64,000 nucleotides of DNA from Dipteris shenzhenensis. Its lineage: Eukaryota > Polypodiophyta > Polypodiopsida > Gleicheniales. The notes below the pieces were generated by a model that had not been told where the DNA came from, ran no database searches, and worked only from the letters and a program-made list of their open reading frames with translations. The number at the start of each line of letters is the position of its first letter. Position 1 is the first letter of the stretch. Positions 34,409-45,710 of this stretch are shown one piece after another. The stretch lies in NCBI GenBank assembly GCA_047967505.1, contig CM106540.1, one strand, 5' to 3'. The translations under genes and the position numbers were made by a program.

Positions 34409-37400
34409 CTATGATTCGATCTCATCCTCAATGAGATCAACCCTTGCCAAACTATCTACTTCAAAATCCAAACCAATGTTGAGATCTACAAATACATTCA
34501 GCCCACTACTACTTGTGCTACTCATGTGCTCATCGAAATCAGCATCATCAATGGTAGGCTCGTCCTCACGGGTAATGGCCTCAATATCTATATCTCCTAT
34601 CTCATGATCATCCTCCTCTCTCGTATCACGGTCATCATCACCTCCATGGCCGTGATCATCCTCCATATGCTCCATATTAGTAAATGTACTATACATCACT
34701 TTGGAATGTGGCGTAATAGGTATGACATGCCACCACCTATTATTATCCACCATTGGTTGATAGACAACCTAATTCAAACACAAATACAATCATGTTAGTT
34801 TCCTTGTATCGAAGGTATCAAATATTTAAAAGTGAGTATTTTTATATGTGTGTATAGTACCTGTTCACATTGTTGCGGTCGTACTAGTGTGTCCTTCTTG
34901 CTTTGCCAAAACTTTGTGGAGTCAATAGTTACAAAGCCACTTGCATGGTGTTTTATTGTTGCATTAGGGCCTCTTTCCACCATATCCTTAAACCACTTGA
35001 CATCCAAAACATACACAAAGAAGCGTCAAAAGTCAAGCTTAATAATATCTTGGATTATGCCACAATAATCATCCATGGCTCCATTGGCTCCCTCAAAGCT
35101 AGCAATGACACTGCAATCTTGTGTGTTTCTCTTATCATCAATCCGTTGTGTCTGAAAATGCTTGCCCTCACACCATATAGCATTGAACATAGTACACTAC
35201 ACCAAGACAAAATCAATTAAACAAGCAATCTACATTGTTGAAAGCTCCTAACTTATGCATAACATTCTATATACCGACCTTGCTCATGCATCCTCGAGCA
35301 TACTCCCATTCTTCCATTGTGATATGCATCCCCTCATCTCTCTCTGCTCTCTCCATTTCGTCAAGTAGCCAATCCACATGAATATCCTTTGTAAGTGCTC
35401 TTAGATGTTGAGGGTATGGCACACGAGATCCATGGTATGTACAAAAGAGGGCCCTTTCTCCTTGTCTTCTTGCCTTTGCATCCTTGTATCTTGTCACCCA
35501 TCTTTTCATCACATCATTATTAAGCATGCAATAGAGGTTGATATTATTAAGCAACTTTGTGCCTATTTCTTTGCTCTATCCTTTCCCTTGAGGCACAATA
35601 GAGGTCATCCTTAGGTCTTCATCATCTCTCCATAGTCATGGGAGAGAGCTATCCACATCAACAAGAAACTCAAAAATATATACAAGTGACTCTTGTACCA
35701 ACCAACCCTTGGCCATGCTACCTTCGGGCCTTGCATTTTGCCTCACGAAACCCTTCAAGGTCTTCATGAAGCGTTTGAGGAAGAACAACCATCATGCATG
35801 TATAGTATTGCACATAGCAACCTCATTTGCACTATGAGATGTAGTTGGCTTGTGAGAATAGAACATGGAAATATCTCCTCCACTAAACAAACCATCTCCA
35901 TTGACATAACTCGAGCATTCTCAAGCATGGGGGGATCTATTTCCTTTGAGCTCACATACCTAGAAAGGAAAAATACACCATATTAGCAATATGAAAACCT
36001 TGAATGGAGCATTGATATGTTTCACATTTTGTATCCTCCTGTAAAGTACCTCACAAGCTCGCCCATATTATAAATACAATCTTTCATGTCCTTCGATGCA
36101 CTACGAGAAATGCTAGTAGGTAGTATGAACTGAACACATGAGGAATGGTTGATTATTTGCTTCTCATTCACTCACAAATTTGGAAGGAAAAAGATTTATG
36201 TACATAAAATACTTACTTGGAGCATCTTGTGCCAATCATGAGATTTCAAGCCATATAATTGCTCTACACCTCTTTTCTTGCTCTTTGTGAAGGCCCTCTT
36301 CAAATACCTCATGCATCTAGTGGGAGAATGAATTGTAGTGATAGCTCGCTTCACCGCCACCATCTCTAGCTTTGATAACCTCCATGTCGCATGAGGTAAA
36401 AAGACATGCCCATTTGGACTCTCTTGTGGCCAAGCTTTACGCATCCTCCCTGTGGTGTGTAGATCCTCCCTTATGCCTACGGAATCTCGTGTCCCATTCA
36501 AATATTCCCAAATGGTAGATGCCACATTCTTGAAGATATTGATGGGATCAAGCAGGTGATTGATCTTGAGGTGGGACCAATATGGTAGTCGATAAAAGAT
36601 GAAGTATCTAAACAAAAGATGGTGTTAGTGTGCAATCTTTATTTCCATTCAATATAGCACAGAATAGTTACAAACCCTTACTGACTTATGCAAGTGGTGG
36701 AGGGAGTCATGGAACCATCCCAAATTCTCATCCAATCTCCTCCAGTGAGTGACTATGGGGGGACTTCATTCCAAGGGGCAACATATCTAGGATGATCAGG
36801 TGGGAGAAATTGATGGTGATTCTCATAGATGACCTTATTCAATGCGTGTGCCCGTGAGGTAGCTATAGCAAAGGACCATAAAAAGGACATGCATGGTAAT
36901 CCGATTTAGTGAGACTTGAACAATAGATGCAATTAAGAGTTCAAGGTGGGTTCAAGGTGCCACATTGATTGCCTACTCATAATTAAAAGTCACCAATATC
37001 ATTGGCCATACACTATAAGAGGTGCTTTTGAGACCAAATGGGTTCACACCATCCATACCCAATCCAATTCTCAAGTTCCTAGGTTCTTCCTTAAAGCTTG
37101 GCCATTTGTCTTCAATATGCTTCTACATGAGTGTCTGCGGGAGTTCTCCACTTGCCATCAGTTGATCGATGGGAGGAATGCCATGACATGAGCTCTGCAA
37201 TGGATTTGCACTTGAACATATGTTGGATGCGAGGGATTATGGGAAAATGTTGCAGAATGTTACGAGGCACATCCAAAGTTTTGAGATCTGCTCTTTATCT
37301 TTCCTGTCCACAAGTAGGACACTCTCTTGCATCCTTATGTGGTCCACAAAACAGAACGCAATCGTTGACGCATGCATGGATGCACTTATAATCCAATCCT

Positions 37401-38160
37401 CCAAGAGAGGTCACATGTTGCCTTGCCATATCTCTTGAGGTCGGTAATTTATTCTCCCTTGGAAGCATTCTACACAATAGCCTGCACGTGAAGACCATAA
37501 ATGAGAAAAAGCATTTGAGTAATTGACCCACTTCACCATGTTTGCAAAATAGACTTTAAAGCTTACTTGAGTAATGCATTCAAACTTGCATTTCTCCATC
37601 CATAGAGGCACGTAGAATAGAGAATGTGTATCCCTCAAATAGTGAAGTCGATGCTGCATTAAAAAGATCGTCCTACTCCATGCTATGATCCCTACCTAAG
37701 GACTCATGGACATATAAATCCCGCACCATATCATCAAACACCTCCTCCTCCACGGCCTCACCCCATATCATCAAACACCTCCTCCTCCATGGCCTCATGA
37801 GGTAATGGCAGAGGGCTACTATCACCATCACTCCATGCATCCGTAACAGTCCCTCCTGAAGATCTCACTTCATATCGCCAACGCTTCGCCTCCTCACGAC
37901 GAGCATAGGACAACATATGCAGGTGTATCATCCTTTATCAAATTAAAAAAGGATCATATATCAAACACATGAACACCGATAGGTATCTCAATCAACCTTA
38001 ACGCTTTAACACTTACCATGTTTATGGTCGCATCCCATTCTCTGTACTTTGAGACGTGATTGAATGTAATTTTGCGTGCACAATACATGTTTCCTCGACA
38101 TTGATCACACATATATTTGATTTTTTGCTCCAATCACATTTCATGATCGTGGATACGGAG
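34409..38160 (-). pseudogene. CACTA (En/Spm) TNP2-like transposase remnant
   Basis: Ordered minus-strand blocks match plant CACTA transposases. From right to left: an N-terminal CDQCRGN...FNHVSKYREW motif (about 38025-38140) ending at a GTAAGTG donor; a LFNAASTSLFEGYTF block (about 37600); HACVNDCVLFCGPHKDA with CPTCGQER (37295-37400); FPIIPRIQHMF and GLGMDGVNPFG (about 37050-37260); PYWSHLKINHLLDPINIFKNV (36500-36590, Transposase_21 part); YGLKSHDWHKMLQ (36222-36260, DUF4218); HVDWLLDEME (35267-35554); a DUF4216-like KHHASGFVTIDSTKFW (34795-35016) and an acidic tail (34409-34753). Frame changes occur in most segments and the region after GLGMDGVNPFG is shortened, so it is dead or very multi-exonic. 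Confidence 0.85.
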
Positions 38161-38264
38161 GGATTCATCCTCACTGGAGCTACTTGTTGAAGATGAAGAC
38201 ATCCTACAGAGAAACAGCCCAAGAAATGTGTTCTTGCATGAGTTGTAAATGTCAAAACTCTATG

Positions 38265-38880
38265 TAGCATCTAAAAGCGCATCTAACACTACGTCTCTAC
38301 TGTGGAACACATCTATAGGCGCGTCTAAAACATAGTGTAGATGCGCTTTTAGATGCACAAACTGCAAACTGATTTTCAAACTTACTTTTAGCTGCCTGCT
38401 TTCCTTCACATACTTTTAGCATCACGCGGCTTGCTTTCCTATTAACACACACAGCTCCAGGCATCCACACTCATCTCCAAGCACCCACACTCATCTCTAG
38501 GCTTACACACTCATCCCCAAGCATACAAGAGAAGAGGTTGAACAAGGAAGAGAAGAAGGAGAAGCAGCTTTGAAGAAAGACAAGAAGCTTCATACCCCTT
38601 TCCAAGCTAAGTCTCTTGGTAGTTGGTCTTCTTTGGAAGTTGCTCTCCTTGGATTCGTCCTTTGTCATATGCAGGGAAGGGATGTTTTTGGTACTAGTGT
38701 TGTCCTTTTTGGGGTCGGGTGCATGTCCTTTTCACCTTTTTTTAAAAGGCATCTATCGGAGTGTCTATAGATGCATCTAACAACGTGTCTACAGATGCGT
38801 CTAACAGCACGTCTAATTTTTTAGAAAACAGGAAGCCGCGCCTATAGACGTGCTATTAGACGTGTCTGAAGATGTGCTCT
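38265..38880. repeat. CACTA-like motif blocks between the two transposon genes
   Basis: Two clusters (38265-38360 and 38755-38880) of the same GCGTCTA/TCTATAGACG words seen at 34.0 and 41.8-42.6 kb. They lie in the divergent space between the TNP2 remnant (minus) and the second transposon gene (plus). Confidence 0.65.
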
Positions 38881-38914
38881 GACAATTTTCATATGTTTTC
38901 TTATGTTTTATTCC

Positions 38915-38970
38915 CCTTTCCCTTCCCCTTTTCCCTTCCCTTTCCCCTTCCCCTTCCCCTTCCCCTTCCT
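38915..38970. repeat. (CCCCTT)n tract
   Basis: Tandem CCCCTTCC-type hexamers, low complexity. Confidence 0.8.
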
Positions 38971-39139
38971 TTCTCCTTTGCATGCATGTTTAAGTTGAAT
39001 TTTCAATGCCTTAAGCATTCGTGAGGAAATAAGGGATTGCATGAATGATGGAAATAAGTGATTGAATGAGAGCGGGTCCAAGAAAGAGGAAAATTGGACT
39101 GAAGCATGAGGGCGGGATATAGAAAGAGGGCATGCATGA

Positions 39140-39666
39140 TGGAGCATTCTTTTTCTCTCTTTTTTCTCCTCTTTGTTCCTCTCTTTTCCTCTCCTTTCTC
39201 CTCTCTTTCCTTCTCTTTTTTCCTCCTTTTTCTCTCTTATCTCCTCTCTTTTTTCTCTCTTTTCTCCTCTCTTTTCCTCTCTTTTCTCCTCTCTTTCCTT
39301 CTCTCTTTCTCTCTCTTTTATCCTCTCTTTTTCTCTCTTTTTTCTCCTCTCTTTTCCCCTCTCTTTTCCTCTCTTTTCCCCTCTCTTTTTCTTTCTTTTC
39401 TCTTTTTCTCTCTTTTCTCCTCTCTTTCCCCCTCTCTTTTCTCCTCTCTTTCCTTCTCTTTTTTTCTCTCTTTTATCCTCTCTTTTTCTCTCTTTCTTCT
39501 CCTCTCTTTCCTTCTCTCTTTTCCTCTCTTTTCCCCTCTCTTTTCCTCTCTTTTCCTCTCTTTTTTGCTCTCTTTCCTTCTCTCTTTTTCTCTCTTTTCT
39601 CCTCTCTTTCCCCCTCTCTCTTTCCCCCTCTCTTTTTTCTCCTCTCTTTCCTTCTCTCTTTTTTCC
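39140..39666. repeat. Polypyrimidine tract, about 525 bases
   Basis: Nearly uninterrupted C/T on the plus strand in TCTCTTTTCCTC-like units of 10-25 bases. All frames stay open on both strands only because of the base composition; none of these is a gene. Confidence 0.95.
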
Positions 39667-39866
39667 CACGTGAAGCTTCAATAGCCAGCATTGAGCAAGC
39701 AGATACATACTTCTGTCACTCTAACTCAAAGAATGCAGGAGTCTCTAAATGCTTGCTCAATGTCAGGCTAGCACTCTATTTTTTCTTTTGCCCCAATGAT
39801 TGCATGCATGATGGAAAGAGGGCATGCTCAATGGTAATCTTACTCTTTTCTTTTCTTCAGTTCATC

Positions 39867-41315
39867 ATGTGGCCAGGAAGCTCTTCAACCTCGCCTGATC
39901 TTCAAGATGCCATCTTTCGGGAGTTATATAACATTTTGGGGCACCCTTCCACTCTTGGGGAGTCATACACATACATGACGGGTACTCTAAACACCCCCCA
40001 GGACTCGGCAGTACAGACTCCAAACCACCCCAACCCCACACCAACTGAGTTTACTCCTGTGGAGTCAAGACAGCCCAGCAAGCTACAGAGTTGCGCCCCT
40101 TCTACCCTATGGTCTAGTGTCCCTTCTCCCCGATCATTAGCACTCCCTTCTCCCTTGCGGCGGTTTGGAGCCCCTTCTCCCCCCTTGCGGTCAAGAGGCC
40201 CTTCTGCCTTGTAGAGCCGCCAGCATACTCTCGTGCAGTCGAGAGTCGCTTCTCCAGATACGAGTGGCCAATGTACTAGCTCGACATGATATGGCAGCAT
40301 GCGTAGTACTAGGGAGAGTAGTGGGGGATGCATGGCACTATGCTTTGGGGGGGTTAATGGTGGGGGCGGGGATGATTCAAATGATGCAGACATGCCACAA
40401 GGTGATGGTACGATCTTCTATGACGTCACTCAGTTAGGAGGCATCTTGATGGATGCACAGGGGAAGGACATCATGGCCTTCATGTGCTCTGTAATTGATA
40501 ATAACTATAGAGATTGTTTTATTCACTACAAAGAGCAGCCAAAAAAGTTGGTTGATGAGACCATCACTGTTGTATGCTCTAGGTATCTCAATCCCCCCAA
40601 TGTTCAGCTCACAGATAAATGGGCAAAGTCAAAGATTGTTATTATACTTGCCAAATAAAAGATCTTCGCTTATTAAGAGGCAGGCACTAGCCGAGATTTC
40701 CACGAGAGAGGGAGGTCAACCAGCAAGGGGTGAGCCCCAGACCGCTCACAAGCATGAGTGGAAAAAAGCAATGAAGGCAGACCCTAATCTATAGCACATG
40801 GAGGCACGAAGGATCCAAATGGAGCAATATGGAGACGTGCATTTTGGAGCAGGGAGTGTTGAATCATGGGAGGCCCAATTTGTAAGTATCGATCTCAACT
40901 TATATTGTGTTTATGTGGTTTATTAGGAGGTTGTTTCTTTGTACTAACCCCTCCGCAAATTGTGTCATCATGCATCTTGATATTGTGGGCAGGTACCCTA
41001 CTCCTGTCGAGATAGCCTACCATCGCCACCATCATAGAGAAGATACATGGAGGCACTTCTATGATGACGGGTTGATTACTGAGAGCAGTATATCCAGGCT
41101 ACTGGAGCGCCCCCCCAGGTATTTAAAAGTACTTAAATAATGTCAATATTGTAAATAAAGATTTACTTTTTCATACATTGATACATGTTGTCCCTCATTT
41201 ACAGGGCCGTGGGGTTGATCAGAAGGAAGAAGATGAGGAAGAAGGCGATGAAGAAGGGAGCGAAGAAGAGAGTGAAAAAGGGAGCGAGGATGCAGAGAAC
41301 TTATATTACTCGTAA
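39867..41315 (+). pseudogene. Second CACTA gene, Transposase_24/TNPA-like
   Basis: The exon starts at ATG 39867 behind a TTCTTCAG acceptor-like site. A Pro/Ser-rich N terminus is followed by the conserved part at 40400-40650: DGTIFYDVTQL, FMCSVIDNNYRDCFIHY, KWAKSKIVIIL. Coding then shifts frame (about 40650) into a RQALAEISTREGGQ and HKHEWKKAMKADP stretch, is stopped at 40791, continues to a GTAAGT donor at about 40880, and resumes after GGGCAG (about 40992) with YPTPVEIAYHRHHHRED and YDDGLITESSISRLLERPP. A last acidic exon ends at 41315. The layout (DNA-binding protein plus TNP2) matches plant CACTA elements. Frameshift and stops suggest decay. Confidence 0.6.
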
Positions 41316-41329
41316 AAGTAGTGCTAGCT

Positions 41330-41780
41330 ACTCTTTTTTGACTTGAAGCCATTGGCTTGACTTCATGCCTCTCTTATATATACACTCCTCTTATTTTTTG
41401 TACTTGAAGCCATAGAATGTGGCTTGGCTTCATGCTATATGTACACACAAGTAGTTTTTGAGCTATGAATTAATATACACTCCTTTTATTTTTTTGGCTT
41501 TCAATTTCCTTGTGCAACATTCTATCAATGAATGCCTTGTGAACTAAGCATTTTAGAGTTCTAATGTTTTATTTGGAATTGTAATCGTCGGCTATGGATG
41601 TGCTTGGAATTGTGCTAATTAAAATGCCAACCGTGGTAATTAAAATGTGGTTAGCTACTGTAAGAATTGAATTGCACACTGTGGAAATGGGATTCTTGTA
41701 ACCACACAGCATACACAACATACACATCATTCTGTTCAACCACACAAAATTCTGCTTTTATTTTTAAAAGAATTCTACAG
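41330..41780. other. Unassigned interval
   Basis: Contains repeated TTGAAGCCATTGGCTTGACTTCATGC / TTGAAGCCATAGAATGTGGC...TTCATGC phrases (about 41341-41432), probably the 3' untranslated part of the preceding transposon gene. Nothing else supported. Confidence 0.45.
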
Positions 41781-41785
41781 AGCAT

Positions 41786-42600
41786 CTATAAGCACGTCTA
41801 TGAATGCATCTTTCTATTTTTTTAAAAGTTATACATACCGTCACATCTATAGGTGCGTTTATCTGTTATATAGACGTGCCTATAGATACAGGTTTGTAGA
41901 TGTGCAAATAGATGCACCCATAAGTTTTGGGGCCTTTTAGGTTAGACAAAAAATAGCTCGATCCTCCAATGAGAGAGAGGACAATTTTATGTTAGAAATG
42001 CTTTTCTTTTTTTAGAAAAATAGACTTTATCTCTCTAGAGACATCCATACACTGACATTTTGAAGTTCCCGCTCTTGTTTTCTAGTATCATAAATGCTAC
42101 ACCAAATCCCAAAACAGATAGAATGACATTTTGAAGTTCCCGCATGAGTGTGTGATAAATGTCTTCTTGGAGGGGTCAGAACGGCCAAAACAGGCATCCA
42201 ACAAGAGTGTGCTTAAGAAAGCGATTTGGGCACTTGGCCATGCGGGAACTTCAAAATGTCATTCTATCTGTTTTGGGATTTGGTGTAGCATTTATGACAC
42301 TAGAAAACAAGAGCGGGAACTTCAAAATGTCAGTGTATAGAGTGTCTTTAGAGAGATAAAGTCTCTTTTTCTAAAAAAAGAAAAGCATTTCTAACATAAC
42401 ATTGGCCTCTCTCTCATTGGAGGATCGAGCTATTTTTTGTCTAACCTAAAAGGCCCCAAAACTTATGGGTGCATCTATTTGCACATCTACAAATCTGCAT
42501 CTATAGGCACGTCTATATAACAGACAGACGCACCTATAGATGTGACGGTATGCAGAACTTTAAAAAAAATAGAAAGATGCATTCATAGACGTGCTTATAG
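41786..42600. repeat. Large inverted repeat, arms about 361 bases, loop 92 bases
   Basis: Left arm 41786-42146 pairs with right arm 42239-42600 around loop 42147-42238. Matching landmarks include CTATAAGCACGTCTATG at the outside, AGTTTTGGGGCCTTTTAGGT, AGAAATGCTTTTCTTTTTT, ATGCTACACCAAATCCC and GAAGTTCCCGCATG at the inside. The outer third contains the CACTA-like GTCTATAG words. The arms differ by small indels and scattered substitutions. Confidence 0.88.
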
Positions 42601-42605
42601 CCTAG

Positions 42606-42735
42606 GCCAAGTGCCCAAATCGGTTTTTAAGCACACTCTTGTTGGATGCCTATTTTGGTCGTTCAAATCGCTTTCTTAAGCAGACTAGATTGTCAGATGC
42701 TTGTTTTGGTCATTCTGACCCCTTCAGGAGGCCAA
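42606..42735. repeat. Inverted copies of the loop sequence
   Basis: The reverse complement of the 42147-42238 loop recurs directly right of the right arm, apparently twice (42606-42662 and 42664-42732): GCCCAAATCG, TTAAGCACACTCTTGTTGGATGC, TTTTGGTC, TTCTGACCCCTTCAGGAGG-type words in order. Confidence 0.75.
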
Positions 42736-43059
42736 ATTTAGTGATTCAAAAGTTGTTTTGGGGGTTTTCGCCTACTCGAGATGCAATGGTGATGTCAAAA
42801 ACACAAAAATTTCACCAAAATAGTAGAAAAAAATTTGGTTCTTTGGACAACATTTATGACATACTAGAAAACGCTCGAACATGAGCAAAACATTTTAATT
42901 TTGAGCCAAGAAAATTAGAAAATCATGAATTTCTTATAGGGTCCGAAATTGAGCTTCGCTTTTTCCTAATGTGACCCTTTGAAACTTTTGTAGATACTAA
43001 GTGTGATTCAAGTTTCCTTTTCGTCCCTCTTCAAGAAAGATTGTAGATTTCTTCCTCTA

Positions 43060-43235
43060 GAAAACCATTAAGGGAGGCATTCTTCACATCCATCGGTCGA
43101 TGGGCCAATCAAAGTGAAGAGCTATGGCTATCCTAACGGTAGCCATCTTTGCAATTGGTGCAAAGGTCTCCTCATAATATGTACCATACTCTTGGGCATA
43201 TCCGTTGGCTACCAACAATGCAATTTTAGCTGACA
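43060..43235 (-). pseudogene. Copia reverse transcriptase scrap
   Basis: Minus-strand reading gives a decayed VANGYAQEYGTYYEETFAPIAKMATVR followed by a KNASLNGFLEEEIY-like stretch, the canonical copia RT block with stops and frame slips. Confidence 0.7.
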
Positions 43236-43242
43236 ACTCCTT

Positions 43243-43464
43243 TTATGCCTTCCAATCAATGTATTGACATAGATCAAGTTGCCGAAGGAGTGATTTAGTG
43301 ACAATAGTGGCCAAGAGAGCTGCAAGAGGGCACCCTTTCCGCATAGACCACTGAAGAGGAAAAGAGTCATAGTAGTAGCCATTGATTGAGATCATAATAG
43401 ATGCATTGAAGAAGAGAACATGTGTGGAGAATGGCACCAGTTCCATTCTCCTAACATCATTCAT
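43243..43464 (-). pseudogene. LINE-type reverse transcriptase scrap
   Basis: A 73-codon open piece reads ISINGYYYDSFPLQWSMRKG then CPLAALLATIVTKSLLRQL, the 'NG...SxRQGCPLxPLLF' block typical of plant L1-like RTs. No other LINE domain is adjacent. Confidence 0.7.
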
Positions 43465-43910
43465 TAGGTCCTCTAATATTTTCTATGAGAAAACTCTCAT
43501 GTGAAAATTGGGGGGAAATTGTAACATCTGGCAACAAAATCTCATCAAGAATGGCACCTGAATGGCATTAGTTCCACCCTCCACAAATGCACATGGAAAT
43601 TGGCATCAATGCTATTCTCCACAAGATCATATGAAGTTGTGGAGAATGGCACCAATGCCATTCTCCTAACATCATGCATAAGGGTTTTCCAAATTCTCAA
43701 AGCAAAATTGACAAACTCTCATTGGGAATCGCACTTGTGCCATTCTCCATATACTATATGGAGAATGAAACTAATTCTAATATTTTTCTATGAGTTTGTG
43801 GAGAATGGCTCTAGTGCCATTTTCCACAACTTCATATCATGTTAGGAGTGACTATGGCGCCAATCTCCAGAACCCCATGTAAGAAATGGCACTAGTGCCA
43901 TTCTTCATAG
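43425..43910. repeat. Array of GAGAATGGCACNAGTGCCATTCTC palindromes
   Basis: Imperfect palindromes of 22-30 bases at about 43426-43451, 43634-43661, 43724-43750, 43798-43828 and 43883-43907, with half-sites between (43546-43565, 43605-43622, 43758-43773, 43846-43870). The core is AATGGCACTAGTGCCATT. Confidence 0.8.
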
Positions 43911-44131
43911 CCATGAAATATTTCATAACGTGTACATTTGCTTGCGTAATGGGTGTAGTAAATTTCATAATGCATTGGTGTTTTTTGAGTGCTCATTTTA
44001 TTAATGTCATTTCTGCTTGGTTCTTTTGTTAATAGAACTTGCATTGTGTCTACAATATTTCCTAATACATTTATGATATTGGATTGTTCATTTAATTAAT
44101 GTTGTCTCCTTTGGTTCTTTTCTTTAAACAC

Positions 44132-45640
44132 TACTACACATGGGCCCTATTCCGATGCTTAAGCAACGATGTTTAGTGCACATGGGGTGCTAATCATCGA
44201 TAAGCAAAGCGGGCTTAGTCAAGTGTTGCTATATAGCGACTCTAGGAAAGTGCCGCTACATAGCAATGCTTATACAGAGTCGCTATGTAGCGACACTTGC
44301 TAGACTTGTAGAAGGTCGTTATATAGCAACACTGAAACAGTTTCCTATAGCGACGTTTTATAGAGAGTGTTTTTCCCCATACCGACCTTTAAAGATAAAT
44401 TTTCCCAATGACAAAGCTCATATATTCATGTCCAAGTTTGAGATGAAAAAAATCAATGAAGAGCATTTACATCAATGGCTTCATCCTGAGCCAAGTCTAG
44501 AGTGCCAAACAAGTCTATCTCCAAATCTATACTGAGTTGATCTCCTATATCATCATCGTACTCTGGCATCATACGTTCACCTAATACTTGATCATCTTCT
44601 TCAATAAAGTGTGGTGATTCTTGAGGATTGTTATCTTCTTCCTCAATATCGTGATCTCCACCTTCCTCCCGTAAGCTGTCATTATGCGCATCTTCCTCTT
44701 GGCTCATATTGTGATCTTCATCTTCTTCGCTAGATCCATTTGGATCAATTGGTTCTGGCATTGGTAGTGGCATCTCCATATCCACATCTCTATCTTAAAA
44801 AATTTGCTTACTTCATGGTGCAACTTGGATCACGTACCACCATCTTGGATCAAAACGATCCGGATGAAAAACCACCTATATTGAAGATGGGGGCCAAATG
44901 CAATCAATTATATATATGGAATTATGCTTTGGTACATGTACCAATGGATCTTTAAAAACAAAAGCATCCTACACCTGGAGAGAAGATTGGTATCCGAAGC
45001 ACTTGCTCAACTATCTTGTGTGAAGTTAGCCACCACAATCATATGTGACTCTCTTTGAATCGATGCGTTCCACGCGAAAATGTTGTCCATATGACCATAA
45101 TGCATTGTACTTTTTGTACTGCAAAAGAGCATCATTAAAACAATGAGGATGCATCTATTTTATAATGTATATTGCCACAAATAATTACTTAATTACATCA
45201 AGAGGTAAGAAACTTACATGCATCATACATCCAGATGATAACTCTCGCTCATGCTTGTTTATTGTCTCTCCATCACGTTCGGCTTTACGTAGAGCTAGTT
45301 ATAGCCAATCAAGTGACATGTGAGTGGGGAGAAGGGTGAGATCCCGTGGATAAGGTTGCGATCGCCTATACATTACTTTGAATCCCTTCCTTGCATTTAT
45401 TCTTTCTGCTTTGCCCGCTTCATATCTCTCAATCCACTTTTGCATCTCCTTGCTATTGAGGATACAAAACTTATTGAATTTCTCCATTTGCTCTTCGCTC
45501 ATCCTTCTTTCAATCCCTTTTCCTTGGGGAACCTGGCCAACAATGTGATCATCATCCTTGTTATGCCAAGCGTGTGGCATATCGGGATCCATGGATGCAA
45601 GAAACTTCGTGATATATACTAATGACTCTTACACAAGCCA
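44132..45640 (-). mobile_element. Second CACTA element, 3' portion
   Basis: Starts at CACTACTACACATGGGCCC (44132), a textbook CACTA terminus. Subterminal TATAGCGAC/GTCGCTATA words follow (44225-44350). The minus-strand coding tail includes an acidic C terminus (44453-44785), a decayed DUF4216-like region (44800-45120) and a 97-codon piece (45299-45592) whose wording (QKWIERYEAGKAERI, YPRDLTLLPTHMSLDWL) parallels 35267-35554 of the first element. The other end was not found. Confidence 0.75.
44225..44350. repeat. TATAGCGAC subterminal palindromic repeats
   Basis: At least six copies of GTCGCTA(T/C)(A/G)TAGCGAC or half-sites within 125 bases of the CACTA end. Confidence 0.75.
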
Positions 45641-45710
45641 TCTCTCTACCAATAAATTACACAAATTATATAGATTACATTTCAAAGACTCCTTTCCTTC
45701 AGATTACATC

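Noticed and set aside
39106-39708. Long open frames on both strands (up to several hundred codons) rich in Ser/Leu/Phe or Lys/Glu/Arg
   Set aside because: They lie in the polypyrimidine tract; openness comes from the base composition, with no start context, domain or codon pattern of a gene.
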